From a virus: 43,548 nt of DNA. Within the stretch, counting starts at the first letter, position 1. Every line of letters starts with the position of its first letter. The stretch covers positions 1-43,548 of IMG/VR virus record IMGVR_UViG_3300020172_001532; one strand, written 5' to 3'. Shown here one piece after another: positions 23,601 to 32,590 of the stretch. The notes beneath the pieces are model-generated. The model saw only the letters and a program-made list of their open reading frames with translations. It was not told the origin of the DNA and did no database searches. A program made the translations under genes and the position numbers.

Positions 23601-26600
23601 AAGAATTTGGTTGTAACTGAAACTTTTTATATTGTAAATTCAATTGACCAGCATTTTCTGAAAGACCATATAAATAACTTCCGTTGATTTGTCTATTATC
23701 CCGCATGGTTCTTTCGTATTTTTTATTGTAAGCGCCTGCAGTTTTTGGCAATACTGCCCTACTTGATACATAATACGGATGTGTTGAATCGTTTATTGTT
23801 ATGTTTGGGACTTGATTCTCCAAAGAAGCAAGAGTTCCTGGTTGTGTCCAAGGGCGTTTACCCAAAGATAACGGTGCAAATTCTTCACCTTTAACAGTTG
23901 TTACTCCTCCAGATGCACGAACATTGGAAACTGCAAGTCTTCCGCCATCATCCAAACTGTATGTTAATGTTGGATTTATTATTGGATAAAGAGTTCCATC
24001 ATTTGTTGTCATCTTCGGTAAGAAACCATCTCGTTTCGATGGGGAAAAACCAAAGAAGTTTGTAACTGGAGTATTTAATCCACCAAATGTAACTTTGTTA
24101 GGACCACTTTCAGTTGAGTGTATTGAATATCCAGATTGATAATTTGTTTTTGTTTTGTCCGTATAGAATGTTTGGAAACCTCTACCGGCTTGTGTTGTAT
24201 TATTTTTCTGTTGAACATCAATGTATTGTTTACCGGTTGGTGTTCTGTATAAACCAAAGTAATTGTTACTCGGAGCAGAAGTTCTAGTACCTCTCCAATT
24301 AAAACCTGAAGATTCAGTTGAGTATTCGGTTAGTGGTCTGCCACTACCTTTTCTCATTGTATCTATTGTAAATCCACTAGCATTATCATTTGGAAAATAA
24401 TTTATACCAGTTGGTCTCAAACCATCGAAATCAAATCGAGAAGATTCAGTTACATATTCTGTTTCTGGATTTCCAGCGCCTTTAGGCATTATATCTATTG
24501 TAAATCCATTTTGGTTATTATCTGGAAAGAAACTTTGTCTAGCAGGTCTTCCACCGTCAAAATCAAATATAGATGATTCGGTTTCATATTCCGTGCCAGG
24601 TCTACCACTACCCTTTGCCATAATATCCAAAGTGAAACCACTTTGGTTACTATCTGGAAAGAAACTCTGTGGTTTGGGTCTACTACCATCAAAATCGAAT
24701 CTTGAAGATTCCACTACATATTCTGTTGCAGGTAAACCTTCGTTTCTCTGTATATCCATAGTGAAGCCGGACTGATTCGTATTCGCAAAGAAATCAATTA
24801 CTGACTCTAATGGATTACCAGGTCTTCCACCTTTGAATGTATAGAATGAACTCTCATGGAAATACTCTGTTCCCAATGGTTTGCCAGTTCCCTTTGGTTG
24901 TATATTTAGCGTAAATCCGGCTTGATTTAATTTTTCTTTATCGAAGTAATCTGTTCCTGCCTTTGGAAATTTTCCTACAAATGTAAATTCCGATGAATCC
25001 TTCACATACTTACTATCATATATTTCCGCAAGTCTATGGAAACCTATTGTTGTAAACTTTCCCCTTAAATCAAAATAGTTTACTTGTGGAGACGTGGCTT
25101 TGTTACCATCCCAATCAAATATGGATATTTCTGGAACATACTTTGTATCATATATTTCCGCGAGTCTATGGAAACCTGCAGTGGTTACTCTCTTGCGAAT
25201 ATCAAAAAAGTTCACCTCAGGAGAATCACCGCGTTTGCCATCCCAATCAAATTCAGAAGACTCTGGAATATATTTTGAATCTCGTAATGCAGCAAAATTA
25301 TGAAATCCTATCTTTGTAAATTTTTCTGGTAAATCGAAATAGTTTACAGAAGGAGCAGCATTTCTTGCACCATCCCAATCAAATCTTGAAGATTCTTTTA
25401 TGTATTTTGAATCATACTCTGATGCAAATGTGCTAAAACCAGTAGTAGTATGTGATCCTTGTAAATCAAAATAATTTATAGCAGGTGCATCTACTCTATA
25501 TCCATTCCAATCAAATTCAGAAGAATCTTTAATGTATTTAGATTCTTTGAATGTAGGGAATGTGTGAAAACCAACCGATGTATATTTACCGATAAGATCA
25601 AAATAATTTACAGCAGGAGCGTTTTGTTTAGTTCCGTCAAAATCGAATCGAGAGGAATCTTTTACATATCTACTATCGTATAGTGCATGAAACTTATCAA
25701 ATCCACTATTAGCATATTGATTTTGTATATCGAAATAATTTACAATTGGTGCATCTTGTCTATTTGCATTCCATGTATAAGTTGAAGATTCATTTTTATA
25801 TTTTGATTCCAAGAATGGAGTAAATGTATCAAATCCAGATAGAGTATTTGCAGATGGTATATCAAGATAATTAGCAAACGGAGCATCATCTCTTGTTCCA
25901 GTCCATGTAAATCGTGATGAATCAGGAACATACAACGACTCATATGGTTGAGCAAATGTATTAAATCCGTCAACTGTTTTCTTTGTTGTTAAATCGAAAT
26001 AGTTTACAGCTGGTGCATCTTGTCTATTACCATCCCAAATAAATTCGGATGAATTTTTTACATATTTTGTATCATACTTTTGTGCAAATACATGAAATCC
26101 TGTGTTTGTAAATTGTTTGAATTGATCCAAATAATTAACAGCAGGTGCATTTTCAGTTGGATTTCCTACCCAAACGTATTGTGATGAATCTTGAACATAT
26201 TTTGAATCCATAAAACCGGCAAAGTTATGGAAACCCATATTTGAATTTACACCAGCTTGATCAAAATAATTAACAGAAGGTGATTGTTGTTTGTTTCCAT
26301 CAAAATCAAATATAGACGAATCTGGAATATAATTGGATTGACCTAACTCTGCAAATTTAGTGAAACCTTTTGATGTATTCAAGAATATATTATCAAAGTA
26401 ATTTACTGCAGGTGCACCTAATCTATTTCCTTGCCAACCTAAAAATGATGTTTCGGTTTTATATTCCGTTATTTGCGGTTGTGTGAATACTGTAAATCCA
26501 CCAAGAGTGTTGTTATTATTTCCATCGAAGAAATTTACACCAGTTATTTTTGTAAAATCAAATTGAGAAGAATTTGGTTGATACAAGGATTCTTCGGGAG

Positions 26601-28065
26601 ATACAAACGTCTGAAACCCTCTGCCGTTAATATCAATAAAAGCATTCGTAAATGGTCCTTTATTAGAACCACCTGTCCAAACAAATTGTGAAAATCCAAT
26701 ATATTTACTATCACCGAGTTGTTGTCTTTGATTAAATCCAATTGCAAATTGATTTGAAAAGAAATTAACTTCTTGTAATCCAAGAATAGAATACAATGAA
26801 TTTACTGATCTATCATATCTACCACCTGGAAATGTGGGTGTTATACCATCCAAATTTAATTGACTTCTATCTGTATCATGTATAGTTGTTCCGGTATATC
26901 TAATTGAACTCCTGTCATCCACTTCTATCATTTTTTCAAGTTCCGATGTCCCAATGAATTTTATTGGTGTGCCATCTATATTAAATTCACTACCATCATT
27001 GGTGTGAATAGTGCCTTGATCTAGTCTTAACACAGTAACATCAGGATTTACAACAAGACCTTCCTTTATAGTATCGGTTATTATATTTGGGGATTGTTCT
27101 TGTCTACTAAAACTCAACGGTGGTATTATTGGTTCTATTTCTGGAATTATTATATTATCTACCGCATCATTTACATTTCTTGTAATTTCAACTAAATTTT
27201 CGGTTCTATCAAAAAACTGTGGAGGTCTTGTGATTTGAATTAAAGGATTTGTTATATTACCAATAGGCGATAATACATCGGTATTGATTGCAACTACTTG
27301 GTCTGTTCTATCAAATGATTGTGGTGGAACATTTATTACTATTCCAGGATCGGTTACATTATCAATCGCATTATTTATAGTTCTTGATATATCAGGAGAA
27401 CTATTTTCTCTATCAAATGTTTGTGCAGGTCTGTTTATGTCAGTATCTGATCTATTGTTATTTTGTCCAGGAGTTGTTGGGTTTATTTCAACATCGGATT
27501 CTGCAAGTCTACTTTGAAATCTTGTTTGTGATATTTTTGAAAACTTAGATTCTATTTGATCTAAACCAATTCCAGATGCCAAAGGTAATCTCGAATCACT
27601 AACCGATGGTGATAATGATGAAACACTATTTATCAATAGGTTTTCAACAGGAGTTTGAATTATATCATCTAATTTTGTAGACGATAATCTATCTTGCAAT
27701 TCAACTCTTTTATCGGAAGGGATAACAATATCATCAAAATTTGATGATTCCAATTTGCCAACTAAATCAATTTTGTTTGGTTTTGTTGTATTATCTAATT
27801 CAGTTGTTCCTAATTTTTTCGTAACATCACTTGGTTTAGGTTTTTTTATTTCATCAAGTTTTGTTTTGCTCAACTGACTTGTTAGTGATACTACCTTTGG
27901 TTTTTTTACATTCGGAACTTCTTTGTAAAGTCCGTCTGTTATTGGTTGATTAGTTGCAAAATTTTTGTCACTAGTAGCAGATGAAGCATCAGGAGAACTT
28001 TTGCCCTCCTTTGAAACTTCGGATCTATATTTTGATAAATCAGATTTTAAGTCTACTAATGACAT
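20608..28065 (-). CDS. Giant repeat protein with tube-like domain and C-terminal S74 self-cleaving chaperone
   Basis: A 2485-residue protein, the largest gene here. Order: low-complexity arm with about five L..KL..T.LDDI.KP repeats (55-145); four repeats built on PPQ(T/S)FDR (206-325); about 14 repeats of about 43 residues of the form GFhtFA..YDSKYvkdSSrFdWdGnr.dAPaVNYFD (about 440-1043); five variant GFT(L/I)DI repeats with TEY..ESSrFDFDG (to about 1270); an extended region; a globular domain at about 2005-2215 (FRAAFDSITDN, KLNYLASWTAPDYS, PGFINSLSYTF) resembling tail-tube/baseplate-initiator proteins; an Ala/Lys coiled coil; and a Peptidase_S74 domain with S2379-D-I-R-I-K2384, the Ser-Lys dyad. 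Autocleavage before S2379 would release 107 residues. AAAGGAT precedes the ATG. Confidence 0.85.
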   Translation of the reverse strand: MSLVDLKSDLSKYRSEVSKEGKSSPDASSATSDKNFATNQPITDGLYKEVPNVKKPKVVSLTSQLSKTKLDEIKKPKPSDVTKKLGTTELDNTTKPNKIDLVGKLESSNFDDIVIPSDKRVELQDRLSSTKLDDIIQTPVENLLINSVSSLSPSVSDSRLPLASGIGLDQIESKFSKISQTRFQSRLAESDVEINPTTPGQNNNRSDTDINRPAQTFDRENSSPDISRTINNAIDNVTDPGIVINVPPQSFDRTDQVVAINTDVLSPIGNITNPLIQITRPPQFFDRTENLVEITRNVNDAVDNIIIPEIEPIIPPLSFSRQEQSPNIITDTIKEGLVVNPDVTVLRLDQGTIHTNDGSEFNIDGTPIKFIGTSELEKMIEVDDRSSIRYTGTTIHDTDRSQLNLDGITPTFPGGRYDRSVNSLYSILGLQEVNFFSNQFAIGFNQRQQLGDSKYIGFSQFVWTGGSNKGPFTNAFIDINGRGFQTFVSPEESLYQPNSSQFDFTKITGVNFFDGNNNNTLGGFTVFTQPQITEYKTETSFLGWQGNRLGAPAVNYFDNIFLNTSKGFTKFAELGQSNYIPDSSIFDFDGNKQQSPSVNYFDQAGVNSNMGFHNFAGFMDSKYVQDSSQYVWVGNPTENAPAVNYLDQFKQFTNTGFHVFAQKYDTKYVKNSSEFIWDGNRQDAPAVNYFDLTTKKTVDGFNTFAQPYESLYVPDSSRFTWTGTRDDAPFANYLDIPSANTLSGFDTFTPFLESKYKNESSTYTWNANRQDAPIVNYFDIQNQYANSGFDKFHALYDSRYVKDSSRFDFDGTKQNAPAVNYFDLIGKYTSVGFHTFPTFKESKYIKDSSEFDWNGYRVDAPAINYFDLQGSHTTTGFSTFASEYDSKYIKESSRFDWDGARNAAPSVNYFDLPEKFTKIGFHNFAALRDSKYIPESSEFDWDGKRGDSPEVNFFDIRKRVTTAGFHRLAEIYDTKYVPEISIFDWDGNKATSPQVNYFDLRGKFTTIGFHRLAEIYDSKYVKDSSEFTFVGKFPKAGTDYFDKEKLNQAGFTLNIQPKGTGKPLGTEYFHESSFYTFKGGRPGNPLESVIDFFANTNQSGFTMDIQRNEGLPATEYVVESSRFDFDGSRPKPQSFFPDSNQSGFTLDIMAKGSGRPGTEYETESSIFDFDGGRPARQSFFPDNNQNGFTIDIMPKGAGNPETEYVTESSRFDFDGLRPTGINYFPNDNASGFTIDTMRKGSGRPLTEYSTESSGFNWRGTRTSAPSNNYFGLYRTPTGKQYIDVQQKNNTTQAGRGFQTFYTDKTKTNYQSGYSIHSTESGPNKVTFGGLNTPVTNFFGFSPSKRDGFLPKMTTNDGTLYPIINPTLTYSLDDGGRLAVSNVRASGGVTTVKGEEFAPLSLGKRPWTQPGTLASLENQVPNITINDSTHPYYVSSRAVLPKTAGAYNKKYERTMRDNRQINGSYLYGLSENAGQLNLQYKKFQLQPNSYASNGFRQDPYILRGIQVKDSVKNELWGNKRFTSGSVEFLAKGGYSDEFGTINEADVQRIDNWLQSPRGLKWQTLQSQLYDNNPLVDTLNNWDEPSTLDSPTAKTRMYNTTSLLDSIRDNTFRGRVIRIRHGDKPNANDPDDFDYYERVVKKMNPSSEGEFGNKSDVMNFPRQSSSGGTILSSAIKNARNVYSVYKYNRLIALLSELIPSAFVPINSKLPSAISDAYKTRGSKIFRLSGKGGPNSGTDPNAITVINRSSHPFMTHYDTSGILPSAYPSTAKRETWFGPKTKTGDSAQEDANNTYSGRLEKQFRDSTDTFDGVMTALSYLLSGSFLKGKESQQYPGGKDNPENFAYVQQSTYRLLQQREPFTPKPIAYIDRTRANTAGDVDIPSTLPIKLPDVLAQTPSGETQADAPIKQYAAVAYGKLKKIPRGDANRSHDFNDFRHDIEWGDKKKTFSTDPAVIDYKTNNLEDKFGFGNPGKVGADRSKPFRSNIKYDGGKVVKKQGEGYEFRGDRINIIDFKKYTKKINDNDVYELDNTEIPGKKDLITFYFTSTQLDGSKGRAAEAIVFRAAFDSITDNHKPSWSPQMYMGRGDPIYLFSSYERDVSFGFTVHIGSRDEQAATWRKLNYLASWTAPDYSTGRFRSPLCRLNIGHLFRKTPGFINSLSYTFDNAGGTWETGQLKEDKNYNNEEVKPGVLQLPKTIQVAVGFTVIGNYRPEWGGVMYSLYDDDGDGLMPAIAPNDERVNFFRINDGGGANNLNDDPTREADLKTFEELEAEDKKQAVITDAEYAKMGYKKVQVKQRVIEQDPNDPEKTTSRDVVTDTWIPADAEKDFIARQTRDAVRQADADKQEAAAKAADDAYQKTQADKKAAEDAAKAAAASGNSQSDIRIKENIRSIGYGLTDVMKLNPVQYNMTENGDEQVGFIAQEMLQIIPEVVYGKEGDISKGEILTLSYQHLVSVLTKAIQEQQQMLETQSNRIDELENKIKEINTK
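24255..24930 (-). repeat. Five variant coding repeats (type B) of the giant protein
   Basis: Units share GFT(L/M/I)DI, KG.G.P.TEY and ESS.FDFDG.RP, with FFP in place of NYFD. They appear to be a degenerate sub-family of the type A repeats. Confidence 0.8.
24936..26740 (-). repeat. About 14 coding repeats of about 130 nt (type A)
   Basis: Each unit encodes about 43 residues with GF..FA, Y(D/E)SKY, SS.F.WDG and AP.VNYFD. Protein similarity is high while the DNA has diverged, so the array is old and kept by selection, not a recent expansion. Units next to each other (the two ending HRLAEIYD) are the most alike. Confidence 0.85.
27090..27450 (-). repeat. Four coding repeats built on PPQ(T/S)FDR
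   Basis: Units of about 38 residues with (R/P)PAQTFDR, I...I.NA(I/V)DN and P.I.I motifs, in the N-terminal region of the giant protein, unlike the later arrays. Confidence 0.7.
27630..27900 (-). repeat. About five short coding repeats near the giant protein N-terminus
   Basis: Units of about 20-25 residues: LSKTKLDEIKKP, LGTTELDNTTKP, LESSNFDDIVIP, LSSTKLDDIIQTP. They resemble repeated peptide linkers that could bind a repeating partner. Confidence 0.65.
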
Positions 28066-28092
28066 ATTTTACATATCCTTTTTAATTCGATA

Positions 28093-28100
28093 ATAAATAT
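28093..28100 (-). promoter_or_regulatory. ATATTTAT element
   Basis: GATATTTATTATCG context on the minus strand, 28 nt before the giant repeat protein gene. Confidence 0.45.
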
Positions 28101-28117
28101 CAATCTATATTATTTTA

Positions 28118-31100
28118 TTATGCCTGACGACCAAATGTGTTCTGAACATTGTAAGACTTCTTGATGTCTAATGTTGAACGGATTTCTTCAACAAATCTAT
28201 CACCAAACTTAATAACAGTTGGCTGACCCGCGATACTACTGAATAATCCAATAAGTTGATCCAATTTACCTTCAACACCACTCATATTAACACCACCACC
28301 GGCAGGTCCAGCCGCACCACCGGCACCACCTGCTGCGGCTGGAGCCGCCTCACTACTTTCTATTTTCTGTGATGGTTGGAATACGGATTGTAGTTTTCCT
28401 AAATTACCCATTGCCTCTGGTTTTATTCCAGAAAGTTCGTTTAATTTATCAATGTCCAAATCATCAATTGCGTCTGAAAGTTTTGAGAATTGTTCTTCCA
28501 ATTTATCAATACCCGATACACTTGATATATTTCCAAGTGCCTGTGCAAATTGTGCAATACCCGCAGTATTTGCACCAATTTTACTAAAATCTATCTTTCC
28601 AAATGCTTCTAAATCTTCATAATCCAATTCTTCAAATGCATCATCCAATGCATCGAATACACTTTCTAATGGAGCAATTGCCGCAATAGCCGCCTTTGGA
28701 TCTAAATTTTGAAATGAATTTAACCCAGCAACTAAATTAGCACCGGCATTTTTTATACCTTCTTCACCCAATTTAGCAAATGCTGTTATTCCATCTAAAT
28801 CCAACTCTGCAAGTGCATCTTCAAATAAATCAAATGTATCTTCTATTTGACCAAAATCTATTTTGTCATTTATACCAATTAAAGAGTTCATACCGGCAAC
28901 TAAATTAGCACCGGCTTGTCCTAATGTGGCACTTCCTAATTTACCAAAAGCGGCAAGTTGTTCAAAATCTAATTCTTCAAGTGCATCATCCAATTCATCA
29001 AATGCATCTTCGAGTTTACTTAAATCTATTTTATCTGCAACAGAACCCAAAGATTCCATTCCTTTGCCCAAATTTTCACCAACTTTTGTTAAGTCACCCA
29101 ATTTTGATAATTCACTTATAGCACGAACTATCTCGTTCATTCCTGCACCGAAAGCAAAGGCACCTGCACCTAATAAAACCATTGCCGCTGCACCAACTGC
29201 AATAAATGGACCGGCCATACCTAATCCAACTGCGATTGCAGAAAATGCAACTAATGCAACACCAGCTTTTGCCAAATCTTCCCAACTAATACTTGTAAAG
29301 TATTGTAAACCCGCACCGATAACATATAGAGCGGCACCGAGAACTAACATAGCAGCTGCACCTATTATCATGTTTGCACTTGATTGTCCCATTAAATAAG
29401 CTATACCGGCAAGACCAAGTAGTGCAACACCGGCTTTTGCCATACCACCCCAATCAACTTTCATAAATTCTTGTAATGCCTTTGCAGTTACAAATAAAGC
29501 GGCTGCGAGAATCAATATAGCAGCAGCACCTTGTAACATTTTTTTAGTGTCCATTTTATTAACAACGTCTGTAAGACCATCCATCATACCACCGCCACCT
29601 TTGCCGGCCTTAGGCATCTTTGCCTTTTTACCACCACCTACATCACCGGCCATATCACCGGCTTTGCTAGCGGCCATATCTTTCATTTTTGAACCAAGAG
29701 CACCAGCCTTTTCTGTAATAGCACCGAATGCACCGCCTAATTTACCACCAACAGAACCCGCTAATCCCTTTACACCGTCCATGAGTGGACCCTTAACCAA
29801 GTCAAACAATCCACCTGCACCTTTGGCGGCAAGACTGAATCCAGCAGCTATACCACCGGGACCCGCAACTTTCAATGCCATTACACCAAGACCTGCAGTT
29901 GTTGGTCCTAAAAAGTCCATAATTCCACCAGCTGCACCGGCTATACCACTAAATTTACTTATTAAACCAGATACCATTTCTATTATTTTGGGAAGACTTT
30001 TAATCAAACCCTTTACTGCTTCCAATACTTTTGGCAGAGCTTCTTTAACTCCAGCAGCAATTGCATCCATATCTATACTATCAATCATCTCTTGGAATAT
30101 AGAAACTTTATCACCACCTTCTTCGAGACCACCAACCATTTCAAGAATGGCATCAATAACGGGTGCAAACTTTTGTTTTAACTTTTCAACTGCATCAGCC
30201 ATTGATTCTTGTAAACTTGCAGAACGTTTTTCAGCTGCCAATTTTTCTATGTATGCCTTTTGTTGATCATTTGCCGCACTCTTTGATGCCTCTGCGAGTT
30301 CTTTTGCATTCATCTTTGAAAGATTTTCTGCCATTGTGGCATCTATCTTTGCTTCTTTTAATTTCTCAGCATTAGTAAGCATATCTGTCATTTCCTCAAC
30401 AGACATACCCATTGCCTTTGCTACTGACTCTTGTTGTATGGCATTCATTCCTGTAAATTCTTCAAGTGAACCGGCTTGATTTAATATTTCTTCTTGAAGA
30501 TTGTAAATATCACCTTCCATGGCATATCTTCTAGCGGCATCTAATTGTAAATTTTTACCAGTCAATGCCTGTGCTTCCATCTCCGCAGTTAATGATCCTT
30601 CCAAATCTAGCATACCACGGCCAATATCTTTTACTTTTTTAAGATCCATTCCCAACATTTTCGCCTTCATAGCGGCAGAAGCAAGTTCTTTTGTTGAACC
30701 CTTAAATGCAACAGCAACTTCTTTTGGAACACTAGCAAGAGTTTTCATTGCATCTTTTGCATTCATTACACCTTTACCGACTCCAACTGCATCCTTTACA
30801 AGATTATCCATTGAAGTTCCGGTGATTATAGACAAGTCTTTTAATTTACCAACTTCTTCGCCAGATAATCCAAATTGTTTAGTAAGAATTGTTGCTTGTT
30901 TAGCAAATGCTTCCATCTCTTTATTACCAGCATTTATCATACCGGCAACATCCATGCCATTGAATGCATCGGAAGCAGCTTGTATACCAACTGCAATTTC
31001 TTTGGAATTTATTCCAGTTATTTTCATTTCATTCGATATTCTAGTGGTGTTTTTATACAACTCACGGGCTTCATCTTTGCTCATAGCAAAATCTTTACCC

Positions 31101-32269
31101 ATCTGTGATATTTCACCATCAATTTCCAGCAACACACCAACTGCCTTTTTTAATCCACCAACTAATAATCCAACACCACCAGTTAATGCACCTAATCCCA
31201 TACCTGCAACTAATTTAGGACCCATGGCAATCATACTACCCAATCCCTTAGCACCTTCTTTGAATGCATCTTTGAAATTACCTTTAAGTCCACTTTGTAT
31301 AGCAGCAGTAAATGATTTGTTCATATTATCTGCAGTTTTATCTATACCGAGAATTTTAGTAATTTGTTCACCACCTGGAAGGTTTTTAACCCAACCAGTC
31401 ATGGATGTGCCTATCTTCGATCCTATTCCCTCTATCATTTGAAGATTTGAATTCTGTTTTTCTATTACTTTATTTTGTGCATCTATTGTATCAAGTCTTT
31501 GTTCTTCTAATTTAATACCCTTCATCAATGTTGCTTGGTCTGCAGCACTCAATCCCAACAAATTATTCTCAACCCCATATCGTTTTACTGCAAGTTCTTG
31601 TCTGGCTTTATCTGTCTCTACTATTTTTGCCTGCCCCTTTTCTATTAAACCTGTTTGTGTAACTGAATCTTGATATAACTTTGTAACATCACTATTTATG
31701 TTTCTCATATCATCAAGATTTGTCTTAAATGCACCGCTTGTGTTATAGTTTTCTTTTATGGAATTACCAATTTTATCCCAATAATCTGCCGATTGGCTGT
31801 TTACTTGATTACCTTGCTCCAAAGTTTGTGCATATTTTTTTGATTGATCACTCATAATGCCGATATTGGAACCTATATCCACATAGGCCTTTTTTTGTTC
31901 ATTGGCAAGTTTGAGAGACTTATCTGCAACATCTTGGCGTTCTTCGTCTGTTTTATTTGATTCTTTTTGTGTTTTAAGATTCGCTTCTGTTCTGGTTTTT
32001 GTTTCTTTTTGAAACTTCTCTGCCTTTTTGGTTCTATCCTCTGAATCCTTTTCGATTTTCTCTATCTTTTTGCGCACTTCTTCTTCTTTCTCTACGGAAT
32101 CCATGAGAACTGCTTCTAAAGATATAAGTTTTTTTATATTTTCTATTGACTTCTTTTCAGCAGAATCCATCTTATTTTTTTGTTCAACAACTTCTTTTTC
32201 CAATTCAACACGTTGTTGCATTAGTTTTTTGAGTTCTGCTTCGAGTTTTACTTCTTGTTCTTTGGCCAC
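28118..32269 (-). CDS. Tail tape measure protein
   Basis: A 1383-residue protein that sets tail length and passes DNA at infection. It has a long Lys/Glu coiled coil (1-130), a helical middle, a hydrophobic Gly/Ala stretch (about 340-385, MGLGALTGGVGLLVGGL), more helices with Met/Lys/Ala, and three repeats of a membrane-like unit (about 908-1046: GAAAMLVLGAALYVIGAGL, each followed by an aromatic-Trp KAGVAL segment). Four acidic DALEELD-type helical repeats (about 1076-1280) and a basic end (NTFGRQA) follow. At roughly 0.15 nm per helical residue the tail would be near 200 nm. The start is GTG at 32269. It follows the frameshift pair of tail-assembly genes, the canonical position for a tape measure. 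Confidence 0.9.
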   Translation of the reverse strand: MAKEQEVKLEAELKKLMQQRVELEKEVVEQKNKMDSAEKKSIENIKKLISLEAVLMDSVEKEEEVRKKIEKIEKDSEDRTKKAEKFQKETKTRTEANLKTQKESNKTDEERQDVADKSLKLANEQKKAYVDIGSNIGIMSDQSKKYAQTLEQGNQVNSQSADYWDKIGNSIKENYNTSGAFKTNLDDMRNINSDVTKLYQDSVTQTGLIEKGQAKIVETDKARQELAVKRYGVENNLLGLSAADQATLMKGIKLEEQRLDTIDAQNKVIEKQNSNLQMIEGIGSKIGTSMTGWVKNLPGGEQITKILGIDKTADNMNKSFTAAIQSGLKGNFKDAFKEGAKGLGSMIAMGPKLVAGMGLGALTGGVGLLVGGLKKAVGVLLEIDGEISQMGKDFAMSKDEARELYKNTTRISNEMKITGINSKEIAVGIQAASDAFNGMDVAGMINAGNKEMEAFAKQATILTKQFGLSGEEVGKLKDLSIITGTSMDNLVKDAVGVGKGVMNAKDAMKTLASVPKEVAVAFKGSTKELASAAMKAKMLGMDLKKVKDIGRGMLDLEGSLTAEMEAQALTGKNLQLDAARRYAMEGDIYNLQEEILNQAGSLEEFTGMNAIQQESVAKAMGMSVEEMTDMLTNAEKLKEAKIDATMAENLSKMNAKELAEASKSAANDQQKAYIEKLAAEKRSASLQESMADAVEKLKQKFAPVIDAILEMVGGLEEGGDKVSIFQEMIDSIDMDAIAAGVKEALPKVLEAVKGLIKSLPKIIEMVSGLISKFSGIAGAAGGIMDFLGPTTAGLGVMALKVAGPGGIAAGFSLAAKGAGGLFDLVKGPLMDGVKGLAGSVGGKLGGAFGAITEKAGALGSKMKDMAASKAGDMAGDVGGGKKAKMPKAGKGGGGMMDGLTDVVNKMDTKKMLQGAAAILILAAALFVTAKALQEFMKVDWGGMAKAGVALLGLAGIAYLMGQSSANMIIGAAAMLVLGAALYVIGAGLQYFTSISWEDLAKAGVALVAFSAIAVGLGMAGPFIAVGAAAMVLLGAGAFAFGAGMNEIVRAISELSKLGDLTKVGENLGKGMESLGSVADKIDLSKLEDAFDELDDALEELDFEQLAAFGKLGSATLGQAGANLVAGMNSLIGINDKIDFGQIEDTFDLFEDALAELDLDGITAFAKLGEEGIKNAGANLVAGLNSFQNLDPKAAIAAIAPLESVFDALDDAFEELDYEDLEAFGKIDFSKIGANTAGIAQFAQALGNISSVSGIDKLEEQFSKLSDAIDDLDIDKLNELSGIKPEAMGNLGKLQSVFQPSQKIESSEAAPAAAGGAGGAAGPAGGGVNMSGVEGKLDQLIGLFSSIAGQPTVIKFGDRFVEEIRSTLDIKKSYNVQNTFGRQA
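28429..29041 (-). repeat. Four acidic helical repeats near the tape measure C-terminus
   Basis: Each unit has (K/A)ID-F/L..(L/I)E..FD..(E)DALEELD-type helices followed by (L/I)..FGK and (G/A)ANLVAG(L/M)NS. Two units are nearly identical. Runs of about 50 residues. Confidence 0.7.
29131..29545 (-). repeat. Three hydrophobic repeats in the tape measure protein
   Basis: Units GAAAILILAAALFV, GAAAMLVLGAALYV and GAAAMVLLGAGAFA, the first two followed by a Trp and a KAGVAL segment. Likely membrane-inserting when the tape measure leaves the tail (inference). Confidence 0.65.
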
Positions 32270-32289
32270 TTATTTCTACGGATAATCAT

Positions 32290-32331
32290 AAAAAAAACGG
32301 TTTACATATCTTGTATAAATATGTAAACCGT
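32290..32331 (-). terminator. Terminator before the tape measure gene, with ATATTTAT in the loop region
   Basis: A perfect 13-bp stem ACGGTTTACATAT/ATATGTAAACCGT (32297-32309 with 32319-32331), followed on the minus strand by seven T. The ATATTTAT element overlaps the loop and stem base, so termination and re-initiation may occur at the same place. Confidence 0.85.
32315..32322 (-). promoter_or_regulatory. ATATTTAT element inside a terminator
   Basis: CATATTTATACAAG context on the minus strand, 46 nt before the tape measure gene, within the hairpin at 32290-32331. Confidence 0.45.
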
Positions 32332-32335
32332 AAAT

Positions 32336-32590
32336 TTATCGTCTTGGTGTTGATGGTTTAGAGAATGTAGGCATACTAACTTTATGTTTTGAAACTTCTG
32401 ATTGTTCTACCTTATTTTTTTCTGCCAACACTTTTTTTACTTGATTGATATAAAACCTTCTCAAATGTATTGGAAGATTGTAAACTTCATCCCAAGTAAA
32501 ACCACCTTTACCATAATAACATAAAGAAAAAATTTCTTCATGTAACCCCAATTTATAATCAGGTTCCAGGCCAAAAAAATGACACCTCAA
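32336..32590 (-). CDS. Tail-assembly chaperone extension, probably made by +1 frameshift from the gp26-like gene
   Basis: An 84-codon frame overlapping the end of the gp26-like gene by 32 nt. It has no ATG until near its C-terminus; its only upstream candidate is TTG at 32590, just after an in-frame stop. The reading continues naturally from the upstream gene through a run of seven T (32573-32579), giving ...EVSFF-GLEPDYKLG. Residues after the junction (HEEIFSLCYYGKGGFTWDEVYNLPIHLRRFYINQ) are like small proteins beside gp26-like genes in marine T4-like phages. Phage tails often make such a two-form chaperone pair just before the tape measure gene, as gpG/gpGT of lambda. The function is assembly of the tape measure (inference). 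Confidence 0.75.
   Translation of the reverse strand: MRCHFFGLEPDYKLGLHEEIFSLCYYGKGGFTWDEVYNLPIHLRRFYINQVKKVLAEKNKVEQSEVSKHKVSMPTFSKPSTPRR

Noticed and set aside
24255-26740. Regular 130-nt periodicity considered as CRISPR or a regulatory repeat
   Set aside because: The whole region is one open frame with protein-level conservation and diverged DNA, so it is a coding repeat array.
29547-30266. A 239-codon plus-strand frame opposite the tape measure gene, with 30519-31442 (307 codons) nearby
   Set aside because: They are mirror frames of an Ala/Gly/Lys-rich coding region: compositionally Pro/Ser/Ala-rich, no ribosome site and no other gene on the plus strand.
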